This document shows positions 11,402 to 20,547 of a stretch of DNA of 64,000 bases, one piece after another. The stretch is from the NCBI RefSeq assembly GCF_023898315.1, contig NC_064622.1, positions 163,328,178-163,392,177 on the forward strand, in the 5' to 3' direction. Below the pieces are notes generated by a model that did not search any database, was not told the DNA's origin, and saw only the letters and a list, made by a program, of their open reading frames with translations. This DNA is from Schistocerca nitens. Its lineage: Eukaryota > Arthropoda > Insecta > Orthoptera > Acrididae. How positions within the stretch are numbered: position 1 is the first letter of the stretch; each line of letters begins with the position of its first letter. Both the position numbers and the translations under genes were made by a program.

Positions 11402-12664
11402 TTACAGGAAATGCTCAATATGTCCCCCATCATTCCTCAACAATGACTGTAGTCTAGGAATAATGTTGTGAACAGCACTGCAAAACACGTCTGGAGTTAT
11501 GGTGAGGCATTGGCGTCGGATGTTCTCTTTCAGCATCCCTATAGATGTCGGTCGATCACGATACACTTGCGACTTCATGTAACCCCAAAGCCAATAATCG
11601 CACGGACTGAGGTCTGGGGACCTGGGAGGCCAAGCATGACGAAAGTGGCGGCTGAACACAAATTCATCACCAAACGACGCGCGCAAGAGATCTATGACGC
11701 GTCTAGAAATATGGGGTGGAGCGCCATCCTGGATAAACATCGTACGTTCCAGCAGGTGTTTGCGGGGTCAGGGATTTTCTCTGCCTCGTGATGACTGGGT
11801 GTTGTGTGCTGTCCTTAGGTTAGTTAGGTTTAAGTAGTTCTAAGTTCTAGGGGACTGATGACCATAGATGTTAAGTCCCATAGTGCTCAGAGCCATTTTT
11901 GAACCAGCAGGTGTTTATCTGCCAGGCTGGGGATGATGAGATTCTGTAACATATCGGCGTACCTCTCACCCGTCACGGTAGCAGTTACAAAACCAGAATC
12001 ACGCATTTCCTCGAAGAAAAAAAGGCCCGATAAAGGTAGATGTGGTAAATCCAACTCATACCGTGACTTTCTTGTCGTGCAATGGAGTTTCCACGACAGT
12101 TCTAGGATTTTCGGTAGCTCATATTTTGCAGTTGTGGGCGTTGACAGACCCTCGGAGCGTGAAATGAGCTTCGTCGGTCCACAACACGTTACTCAACCAA
12201 TCGTCATCTTCCGCCATCTTTTGAAACGCCCACACCGCAAATTCCCTCCGCTTCACTAAAATGCCAGGTAACAGTTCATGATGCCGATGGATTTTGTACG
12301 GATAGCATCGGGTGGTACGCCTCAGTGCCAACCAAACAGTAGTGTATGGAATGCCGGTGCGATGTGCGACTGCACGAGCGCTGACTTCCCCGTGCATAGA
12401 CGAACCCGCTACAGTCTCCATTTCTTCCTGAAATGTCTCAGCAGCATTACGCCTTGTACTCGGTCGGCCACTACGGGGTCTATCGTCTAAACAACCCGTG
12501 GCTTCGAACTTCGAAATCATTCTCGCCACAGCTGCATTTGTCAACGGACCTTTACTCATTCGAATCCCCTTCCTATGGCGATAGGATCGTAACGCTGAAC
12601 TAGCACATTCCCCATTCTGATAATACAGCTTCACTAAAAGCGCCTTTTCAGGTAACGTCAACAT
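11402..12664 (-). pseudogene. DDxD transposase (mariner-related, long-spacer type), inactivated
   Basis: The N-terminus (MLTLPEKALLVKLYYQNGE) has the helix-turn-helix typical of this group, followed by RPRSGRPSTRRN. The catalytic motifs are WTDEAHFTLRG, FIQDGAPPHIS and RSPDLSPCDYWLWG. The spacing between the second and third Asp is about 42 residues by my count, longer than DD34E/D. Lesions: TGA codons at 12119-12121 and 12056-12058 (both read as Trp in relatives, so TGG to TGA), a frameshift in the homopolymer near 12014-12026, and a SINE at 11762-11903. The C-terminus ends NDGGHIEHFL. I chose methionine 12664; an upstream in-frame Met at 12700 is possible. Confidence 0.8.
11762..11903 (+). 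mobile_element. SINE inserted in the transposase gene, 13-bp target duplication
   Basis: CCAGCAGGTGTTT occurs at 11749-11761 and 11904-11916. Between them lies a SINE with an alternative 5' part (TTTTCTCTGCCTCGTGATGA) joined to the common tail TTAGGTTAGTTAGGTTTAAG and ending AGAGCCATTTTTGAA. It splits the transposase reading frame just before the FIQDGAPPH motif. Confidence 0.9.
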
Positions 12665-13167
12665 GCTGCGACCGCTGGCGCATCTGATTCTCTCTCTCAT
12701 TACAGCTCCTTTTATACACGATTGTCATGCGCCGTCACTGACGTTTTGCTGTCCAGCACCATCTGTCGGATATTTGGGGAACTTTGCTTTTTTTGGTTCT
12801 AAGAAAACCCCATGTCATTCCAAGCATGCGTGTGAATTTTTACCTCTCTATCTACATTAGTCCAATATTTATTAAGTTTTCAAATTTATACTGACTTTTT
12901 GATCACCCGGTATTATTAGGGAGTGCAGGCTTATTTTTTCTCACAGTTGCCAGCATTGTAAGATGTTTTTTTTTGAGAAGTCCTTGGCCTTGATGTGAAG
13001 AATTTGTCACATGTGACATTTTGCATTTTAGCTCATGCGTCAGATCCATGACAACCCTCATACCTCGAATTTTCTGATGTGCTTGCCCAAGAAATTTTCC
13101 TGTGCAGATTTTTGTCTTCAAAGGATAAGAAGTAGCACTACACTAAATGTCCATAGTTTACAATATA

Positions 13168-14589
13168 CACTCCTGGAAATGGAAAAAAGAACACATTGAC
13201 ACCGGTGTGTCAGACCCACCATACTTGCTCCGGACACTGCGAGAGGGCTGTACAAGCAATGATCACACGCACGGCACAGCGGACACACCAGGAACCGCGG
13301 TGTTGGCCGTCGAATGGCGCTAGCTGCGCAGCATTTGTGCACCGCCGCCGTCATTGTCAGCCAGTTTGCCGTGGCATACGGAGCTCCATCGCAGTCTTTA
13401 ACACTGGTAGCATGCCGCGACAGCGTGGACGTGAACCGTATGTGCAGTTGACGGACTTTGAGCGAGGGCGTATAGTGGGCATGCAGGAGGCCGGGTGGAC
13501 GTACCGCCGAATTGCTCAACACGTGGGGCGTGAGGTCTCCACAGTACATCGATGTTGTCGCCAGTGGTCGGCGGAAGGTGCACGTGCCCGTCGACCTGGG
13601 ACCGGACCGCAGCGACGCACGGATGCACGCCAAGACCGTAGGATCCTACGCAGTGCCGTAGGGGACCGCACCGCCACTTCCCAGCAAATTAGGGACACTG
13701 TTGCTCCTGGGGTATCGGCGAGGACCATTCGCAACCGTCTCCATGAAGCTGGGCTACGGTCCCGCACACCGTTAGGCCGTATTCCGCTCACGCCCCAACA
13801 TCGTGCAGCCCGCCTCCAGTGGTGTCGCGACACGCGTGAATGGAGGGACGAATGGAGACGTGTCGTCTTCAGCGATGAGAGTCGCTTCTGCCTTGGTGCC
13901 AATGATGGTCGTATGCGTGTTTGGCGCCGTGCAGGTGAGCGCCACAATCAGGACTGCATACGACCGAGGCACACAGGGCCAACACCCGGCATCATGGTGT
14001 GGGGAGCGATCTCCTACACTGGCCGTACACCACTGATGATCGTCGAGGGGACACTGAATAGTGCACGGTACATCCAAACCGTCATCGAACCCATCGTTCT
14101 ACCATTCCTAGACCGGCAAGGGAACTTGCTGTTCCAACAGGACAATGCACGTCCGCATGTATCCCGTGCCACCCAACGTGCTCTAGAAGGTGTAAGTCAA
14201 CTACCCTGGCCAGCAAGATCTCCGGATCTGTCCCCCATTGAGCATGTTTGGGACTGGATGAAGCGTCGTCTCACGCGGTCTGCACGTCCAGCACGAACGC
14301 TGGTCCAACTGAGGCGCCAGGTGGAAATGGCATGGCAAGCCGTTCCACAGGACTACATCCAGCATCTCTACGATCGTCTCCATGGGAGAATAGCAGCCTG
14401 CATTGCTGCGAAAGGTGGATATACACTGTACTAGTGCCGACATTGTGCATGCTCTGTTGCCTGTGTCTATGTGCCTGTGGTTCTGTCAGTGTGATCATGT
14501 GATGTATCTGACCCCAGGAATGTGTCAATAAAGTTTCCCCTTCCTGGGACAATGAATTCACGGTGTTCTTATTTCAATTTCCAGGAGTG
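13168..14589 (+). mobile_element. Complete, apparently intact Tc1-like transposon (1422 bp)
   Basis: The left terminus is CACTCCTGGAAATGGAAAAA; the right terminus reads ATTTCAATTTCCAGGAGTG. Both are flanked by TA (13166-13167 and 14590-14591). It holds one uninterrupted transposase gene and an AATAAA polyadenylation signal at 14527-14532. A copy of exactly the same length lies at 55760-57181 and differs at about a dozen positions. The high similarity and open frame suggest recent activity. Confidence 0.93.
13412..14434 (+). CDS. Tc1-like transposase, intact (340 aa)
   Basis: This cut-and-paste transposase should bind the terminal repeats and join element ends into TA sites in the nucleus. 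I chose the methionine at 13412 (MPRQRGREPYVQLTDFERG), which gives the usual family length of about 340 residues. The open frame extends 72 codons further upstream to 13196, almost to the terminal repeat, so a longer start is possible but unlikely. In order: a homeodomain-like helix-turn-helix (DFERGRIVGMQEAGWTYRRI), a basic linker, a second helix-turn-helix (SARTIRNRLHEAGL), then the DDE domain with VVFSDESRF, LLFQQDNARPH and ARSPDLSPIEHVWD. I count 32 residues between the second Asp and the Glu, not the classic 34. It ends AAKGGYTLY. No stop or frameshift is present. Confidence 0.92.
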   Translation: MPRQRGREPYVQLTDFERGRIVGMQEAGWTYRRIAQHVGREVSTVHRCCRQWSAEGARARRPGTGPQRRTDARQDRRILRSAVGDRTATSQQIRDTVAPGVSARTIRNRLHEAGLRSRTPLGRIPLTPQHRAARLQWCRDTREWRDEWRRVVFSDESRFCLGANDGRMRVWRRAGERHNQDCIRPRHTGPTPGIMVWGAISYTGRTPLMIVEGTLNSARYIQTVIEPIVLPFLDRQGNLLFQQDNARPHVSRATQRALEGVSQLPWPARSPDLSPIEHVWDWMKRRLTRSARPARTLVQLRRQVEMAWQAVPQDYIQHLYDRLHGRIAACIAAKGGYTLY

Positions 14590-14753
14590 TATTTTGAGGG
14601 TTTGTTCCCTATACATTGTTTGAAGGGAAAACGTTATCTTAAAGCCACCAGTTGTTAATCTACGGATACATTTGTACCAGGATTCTATATTTTTGAAAGC
14701 GTTTCCACCCACTTACAGGTACCAGTTTATCATTTACTCTTCGTGCTTTTTGA

Positions 14754-15714
14754 TCAGACTTGTAACACACGTGAGAAACAACAGAACCGTTTCAGCGACA
14801 TTACGAAAGGAAAGATGGCTCTACCTCTTTCTGGATCCCACAGAATCTTTGTTGATTCACCACATAATTTATGCACATCACCCAGTAATAACAGGACAAT
14901 GTAGGCTTCAAATGTAATTTCATGTAATGGTTTCCAACTATCCTCATAAACTCCTCGACCCTCAATGTTGCTCATTTCCACCACAATACTCTAAATACTA
15001 TCGTTCATCATAGCTTTAAAAGAGTGAAAATCTCATTCTGGAAACATCCCCCAGGCTGTGGCTAAGCCATGTCTCCGCAATATCCTATCTTTCAGGAGTG
15101 CTAGTTCTGCAAGGTTCGCAGGAGAGCTTCTGTAAAGTTTGGAAGGTAGGAGACGAGGTACTGGCAGAAGTAAAGCTGTGAGGACGGGTCGTGAGTCGTG
15201 CTTGGGTAGCTCAGTTGGAGAGCACCTGCCCGCGAAAGGCAGGGGTCCCGAGTTCGAGTCTCGGTCCGGCACACAGTTTTAATCGCCCAGGAAGTTTCAG
15301 GTTTTATAGTGTTTGCGCTAGTTGCTTTACCAATTTGCGGGAAAGGTTGTAAGCTGCACTTGATTTTTTTGTCCTTAGATTGAATCAGTTGAACAGCTCT
15401 CACATTGCCATTTGAGGTATCAGTATTGAAATGTCTTCTGAATCAGATGAAGGATGAATGTTGTCATCACTGGTGTGATTTTCTTCTTGAGAAATGTTCT
15501 CCACGCTGTCGGATGCATTTACTACTGCTTCTGGTTGCTCAGCGGAAAGAATTCGTTTTGTCACGATAGCCACACAAAAATTACTATGATAGATAAATGA
15601 ACTGCGTCTGTACACAGCAGTTGCTAAAATGTAACTGTTAGCCATAATATGCTGTAATAATTTGAACGCAGTCAGCAAATTGAATTGTCGTGTAACCTTC
15701 GCCCATTTCAACAA
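14754..15714 (-). pseudogene. piggyBac-like transposase remnant, split by a SINE
   Basis: The upper part (15300-15714) encodes an acidic N-terminus (QEENHTSDDNIHPSSDSEDI) followed in another frame by SKDKKIKCSLQPFPQIGKAT, a layout typical of piggyBac-family transposases. The lower part (14754-15017) continues with FEAYIVLLLLGDVHK, GESTKILWDPERGRAIF and VMSLKRF, matching the start of the DDE_Tnp_1_7 catalytic domain. The rest of the catalytic domain is missing. A tRNA-SINE at 15018-15299 separates the two parts. In-frame stops and a frame change show it is dead. The family call comes from the GLLLLAG-, LW- and MSL-type blocks in the right order. Confidence 0.7.
15018..15299 (+). mobile_element. 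tRNA-headed SINE (CTTGGGTAGCTCAGTTGGAG type) inside the piggyBac remnant
   Basis: It has a long 5' part beginning AATCTCATTCTGGAAACATC and then a tRNA-like segment with TGGGTAGCTCAGTTGGAGAG (A box) and GAGTTCGAGTCTCGG (B box), ending near GTTTTAATCGCCCAGGAAGTTT. The tRNA-like segment is embedded in a longer repeat and lacks a clean acceptor stem, so this is not a functional tRNA gene. A second copy, inverted, lies at 31069-31405. Confidence 0.8.
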
Positions 15715-16340
15715 TAAGGAATTAGATATTTACTTTGTCGTAAAAAACCATTATGCATGTACCCTACGCATTTAGAAATAAAACTTGACTATGATTTTGT
15801 ACATTCTATGAATTTTTAAGCCCCCCGTGTCATATTGACCCGAGGAACACAAGTGTAACAATTAAGTTTTAGCAAGAGGGAGAAAAGTTATTTTTTTAAT
15901 TTGGGGTTTAAGGTATTTATAATGTTTAGAAAAGCAAAGTCATCAAGTTTGGAGCAATACCATTTAAATATTGAAAATTATGGGAAAACAATTGCCTTTT
16001 CAGGTCATATTGATCGGAAGATAACACCTGAGTTAAGTCAATATTTAACCGAACTAAGGTTTAAGTAGGTAGGTGTGAGATAAATTACCTGTAACTGTAC
16101 CTGACTGGCACGTCCTCGAAGACTGTAGCGTTGCAACTATTAACGTGTCAACATATGCTTAAATTGACGGTCCATCATTATTTGACTGACGTTATTTACT
16201 ACGTCATTGTAATATTCAAGATTGCTGCTCGATTTTTTACTCGAATATTTCCATTACTTTCACAGATAAAGATATATGTTGCAATTGTACCACATTACAT
16301 TTAAACAAGAGCTGTTCTGACGTTAACCAATATGAAATAG
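15715..16340. other. Probable 5' end region of the piggyBac-like element, otherwise unassigned
   Basis: GTGTCATATTGACCCGAGG occurs at 15828-15846; subterminal GGTCAATATGAC-type palindromes are common in piggyBac-like elements, and this lies on the 5' side of the remnant. A related GTCATATTGATCGG follows near 16003. No TTAA-flanked terminus could be pinned down. Confidence 0.35.
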
Positions 16341-16349
16341 ACTCAACAG

Positions 16350-18167
16350 TAGCCATTATTGTAATCTGATGTCATCTGTGGGGTAAGTCTCTTTCATGAG
16401 TTCGTATGGAAGTCGAGACGACACTGTTTTTGTCATTACTCGTAGCAATTTCATGAATATCGTCGTGACATTTTCTATTCTTTTCATATCGTCGACCCTA
16501 TTAAGTTTCTCCCCCGTGTTCTCTCTTCCATATGTTGTGACTGGTGCCACTGCATCTTTGAACAGTGTCATCGCTGTGCTAGTCGAAAGACTGGTTGTGT
16601 TCATGATATTGCACCAGGCTTTGATGGCTGCTACTGCGGTCTTTCCTGAAGATGCATACCGAAGGATGTTTCTGTTGTCTGGTAATGTATGCCAGATGTT
16701 CATATTTCCATATCAGTTTGAAGGTTCATTGTATACACTTATACTGTCATTAGGTGATGTTTCTCCTCCCTTCCTGAATTTCATTTGAACTGTCTTCTCT
16801 TGGTTTACTTTTGGGTCATTTTCCTTTGCCCAAGTTTCTGGTCTCTGTAATGTCTTCTGTAAGTCCTCCCCTATTGCTGGTCATGTCACCATGTCGTCTG
16901 CGTACAGATTAATTACTGCATTTGAGTATTCCTCTATTACGTTTATCATATCTACTGCTACTGCTGTAATCCTTAACTAGAACAACAGGCGCACACCACT
17001 ATATTGTTCCGAAGATGAAATTAACTAGGTCGCATATTATGTTTTGGTGGTCGGTCGTCGGGGCCTTAAGCGTTTGGGCATCAATAGTAGTTGTAATGTT
17101 GAAGATTTGGACTGCCTTATCACAGCCTTCTGTATTCGTTTTTATAGTAACTCACAGATGTTCACTTCGTGCAAGCTCCAACCAGTTCAGTATCTCTAGT
17201 GCGCCAGTATTCAGTTGAAAATTGTTTAGAACCAACGCACGGAATGTAGACCCATTTAAACCTGTGATATCAATCATAACAAATGCTTTTGGCTTGAAAA
17301 TATTACACTACTGTCCATTAAAATTGCTACACCAAGAAGAAATGCAGATGATAAACGGGTAGTCATTGGACAAATATATTATACAGGAAAGCTGTTCCTT
17401 CTGCCACCGCCACGCACCACGCTCGTTACAAGAAACACACGCCGTAACACACATTTTTACAGTATCATATATTCGTACAAAATGTAAAAGATCTTTTCTT
17501 TTTATTATCATTAAAAAAATTGTGTATCATTACGACGGCGGACATTTATCGATGGTAAGGCCTGAATGCACTGTATCATCACAAGACGTTGAACAGCGTT
17601 GGACTCAGAGGGTCTTCTGAAATTTCTACATTGTTGTTTATTTGGATCACATTTCGTTAAATGCATGCCTCGATTGCCTCACTACCGGGTCTCCCTCTCT
17701 GGCCAGTCCTTTCGACTTCTCTATAATTTTTCCTGTGTATACTGTGTTTAACGTTTTCTCGAGACCTACAAAGACTGCGTAGTACTTTTCTATTTGGTGC
17801 GTCAGTATATCTTCTATTTGTCCGTGAAGTGTTTCACTGCCTGTACTATGCTCCTGGCCTTTACAAAGCCAGACTGGCATATTGGAATGTTTCCGTCGAC
17901 AGCGTCGAGTAGTCTTTTGTTGAGTATTTTCGTAAATATTCTTAAGAAAGCGTTCTCTAGCGCCACTCCTCCGAACGAATCCGAGGCTCCTCTGCCTCTC
18001 TTCCCTTTGCACAGGACCTTTATTGTTACTGTTTCCCAGTTTCTGGAAGTTTTCCTATTTTTAGGCACTTCTTCGTCAGCTCGTTCCCCAGTCTCTCGAT
18101 GCTGTCGATTGGCTTTGAATGTTCTATCCGTTTGTGCGGTGTGCGTACTGTAATACCTTCGGTACAC
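16350..18167 (-). pseudogene. Non-LTR retrotransposon reverse transcriptase remnants
   Basis: Read from high to low coordinates: a fingers-region block (TIKVLCKGKRG, then FLRIFTKILNKRLLDAVDG and QSGFVKARSIVQAVKHF), a palm block resembling YAVFVGLEKTLNTV, the active-site motif YADD at 16892-16903 (context NLYADDMV), and a thumb/C-terminal block with LFKDAVAPVTTYG and RLPYELMKETYPTDDIRL. The order is correct for one RT. The middle (about 17000-17640) is badly decayed and holds a foreign transposon end. Stops and frame changes are frequent. No endonuclease domain is visible. Confidence 0.7.
17306..17385. mobile_element. Truncated Tc1-like element terminus
   Basis: The sequence CACTACTGTCCATTAAAATT followed by GCTACACCAAGAAGAAATGC is preceded by TA (17304-17305) and looks like the terminus and subterminal region of a Tc1-like family I recognise from memory of grasshopper repeats. 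No matching inverted end or transposase follows, so only a stub remains. Confidence 0.4.
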
Positions 18168-18574
18168 ACACCATCAGATTATTTGACTTGTCGCTCTAAC
18201 GAAGTAGGCGAGTGTCAGCAATATGTCTCGTGGTCTTATAGTGGCGTGTTTATCTTCTGCCGTTAGGTCAGACGATAGAAATGCCACTTGCACACTTAGA
18301 GTAGCAGACTGACGGTGACCAACTTTAAACACAACTTGATTAATTTTCACACACATTTATTAAAATAATAAAAATCATAGACATTACGTAACTTGATTCT
18401 GGATGCTGTTTACAATTGACAATCTGAAGTTCCTTTGGTCTTGGTACGTTAATCTTATTCTCACATAGCTCTGATACTTGACAAAGTGTCTAGTCATTTA
18501 TCCTCATGGCTATGTACAGGAATATGATAATCTTATTAGGCGCAGACTGAAACTTGACTATAGACTACTGCAGA
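18168..18574. other. Unassigned stretch
   Basis: No recognisable coding frame or repeat head is present. Confidence 0.4.
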
Positions 18575-18880
18575 CTAATGCAGACTGACTAATCGGAGGT
18601 CTGTACACTCGTTATAATACCTCGCGCGTTCAGGTATCACTGTGCGAGCGTGATCCGCGAGGTGAAAAGGTTCTACATTAGCAGCAATCTCATTGGCTGC
18701 GTTACATATTAATACGCGGATTGCGGAATCAGAATTTGGTCCGTCTCTATGGCAGCGCCATCTCGTAGTGTGGAGACGGACGAGCGCTGCGCCTGCGCTG
18801 TTGCGCTTAGCGGGGCGCGCTCTAGTGGGAAAGTTGTGTACGCGCTGACTACGCGGAACTATGTACAAAACAGTTTGTCA
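18575..18880. other. CpG-rich block, origin unknown
   Basis: About 300 bp unusually rich in CG dinucleotides against an AT-rich background (for example GGCGCGCTCTAGTGGGAAAG and CTGCGCCTGCGCTGTTGCGC). A 97-codon minus-strand frame fits inside but has no domain. It could be an LTR fragment or a promoter-like region; I cannot decide. Confidence 0.35.
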
Positions 18881-19720
18881 TCTTGATCCACGGCTTTGTT
18901 GTTTCTTCCTCCTTTGATTTCTTGTCTGAGTTCAGTAGTTGTTGTTCAAAGTTGTGTGTGGTCTCCGTTGCTTCTGTTTCATATCTCGTCTCTCTTTTTT
19001 TATTCATTATTTCCGATATATGTTTCCCATTTTGTCATCTGGATTTCTCCTGTTGTGGGCGACAGTTCGTTCTTAGTTGTTACGAATGGTTCTGATTAGG
19101 ACTCCAATGCTGATTTTCTTGCCTCCTCTTCGATATATTCCGCCCTTTTCTTTTTAACTGTAAATTTTTATTTCCTTCTTTTTTCTACATACGCAGTTGA
19201 TCCTGTGTGTCTGTCTGTCTCTGTTTATCACAACTCTAGTGCCTGTAGTTACGTACTAGGGAGGTAGTTGAAACTCTCAGGCTGATACAGTTAGGTGCTT
19301 ATGGTTAGACCGCCTATTGTTCATAGCTTGTGCTAACGACTTGTAATCGCACCTTAGGCATCCTGGGGTTTCAGCCAACAACGTAAAACTTTCTCGATGA
19401 GTACCGTTGGCTGATATTTGGTGTAGTACGCTCCAGGAAGTCGGACAGCGACCCTATGTTACTTATGGTCTGCTGTTGCTTAACGGATGCTAAGTGCAGG
19501 AGAGTTTATCGTCATAGTTTGCGTATCACCGATTGTCACAGAACAGATTCTTTGCAGTGGACATGCTAACGTGTAAAACTGACTGCAGAAAAATGAAGGA
19601 CGCTTCTTTCTACGGAAAAGCAAAATTTAGAAAATTTAGCTTGCAAAGAAGACCACAGGTGCGGTTTGTATAGGCTAGAAACCGGATCTGGTTATCACCT
19701 ATCTCAAGTTAGTGACAGGA
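18881..19720. other. Unassigned stretch, T-rich then mixed
   Basis: The first 350 bases are T-rich with several short hydrophobic frames, as expected from composition alone. Nothing else is recognised up to the SINE target duplication. Confidence 0.4.
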
Positions 19721-19733
19721 ATCACTTCAGACG

Positions 19734-19927
19734 GCCGGCCGGGGTGGCAGGGCAGTTCTAGGCGCTACAGTCTGGAACCGCGCGACCGCTACGGTCGCAG
19801 GTTCGAATCCCGCCTAGGCATGGATGTGTGTGACGTCCTTAGGTTAGTTAGGTTTAAGTAGTTCTAAGTTCTATGGGACTGATGACCTCAGAAGTTAAGT
19901 CTCATAGTGCTCAGAGCCATTTGAACC
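19734..19927 (+). mobile_element. Full-length tRNA-SINE with perfect 13-bp target duplication
   Basis: ATCACTTCAGACG occurs at 19721-19733 and 19928-19940. The element begins GCCGGCCGGGGTGGCAGGGC, has the B-box-like GGTTCGAATCC, the body ATGGATGTGTGTGACGTCC and the usual tail. It is one of the cleanest copies in the window and probably a recent insertion. Confidence 0.92.
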
Positions 19928-19940
19928 ATCACTTCAGACG

Positions 19941-20547
19941 AGACTTCGGACTTCATTGTGTATGTCTTCAGTATTTTTTTTGTATTTAATCAAGATCACT
20001 AATTATTACAAAAAAGTTCATATTACTGGTTTCAGTAAGTCATTACCATCGCCCAGCTGACTCCGTCGTTCCATGCGAAACTTTCGTAGATTGTAGCATT
20101 TGTAGATAAACTTTTGTGCGTCCATGTCTTTCCTCTCGCAGACGGTGACTCGACAGGTCTCTAGAGGTAGAGCGTTAGGAGGTGATTTCATCGTACAAGG
20201 TGAAGTGCTCCTTTCCTCAGCGTGTCAGAAAAACTGCGTCGTTTTCCGTCTGTGTGTTCCCGTCGAGGTGTGTCGCCGCAGAGATCGTACTGCCACGCAA
20301 TTTCTGCATACATCGCGTGAAGCAAACGTTAATCTCACCCAGATCAACATTCTACTTTCCTGTACTCTTGGAATTGTTTTAGAAACGTCGCCAGTTTCAG
20401 TTCGACCTGCAGGGCAAATTTAAGTAGTCTAAATACTTATGCGAACAATGCGAGACTTTTAGTACTCAAAGTGTTTGCTGGCTACGAGATTGGTGATGCT
20501 AACGAAACCAACTGGAGCTACATTTACCACAAGATTCAGATCAAGTA
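19941..20547. other. Unassigned stretch
   Basis: A 99-codon frame at 20124-20423 has no recognisable domain and there is no support for expression. Confidence 0.4.

Larger units (their letters stand above)
11181..12910 (-). mobile_element. Full-length IS630/Tc1/mariner-group element with a SINE inside (1.73 kb)
   Basis: The left end is CCGGGTGATCAAAAAGACAG plus TATAAATTTGAAAACT; the right end is its inverse, finishing TTTTTGATCACCCGG. TA follows the right end. The minus strand encodes a DDxD transposase. Without the 142-bp SINE and its duplicated target the element is about 1.58 kb. Repeats of this type, beginning CCGGGTG and facing a DDxD transposase, are widespread in insects. Confidence 0.85.

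Noticed and set aside
13118-13633. 171-codon minus-strand frame overlapping the intact transposase
   Set aside because: Shadow of the GC-rich transposase gene; an equivalent frame occurs over the second copy.
15190-15275. tRNA gene suggested by A- and B-box-like sequence
   Set aside because: Embedded in a repeated SINE also found inverted at 31.1 kb; no clean acceptor stem or independent flanks. The same applies to the SINE heads at 1.9, 10.3, 19.7, 35.2 and 43.4 kb.
15101-15403. 100-codon minus-strand frame
   Set aside because: Runs from piggyBac-like remnant sequence into a SINE; a chance fusion across an insertion boundary.
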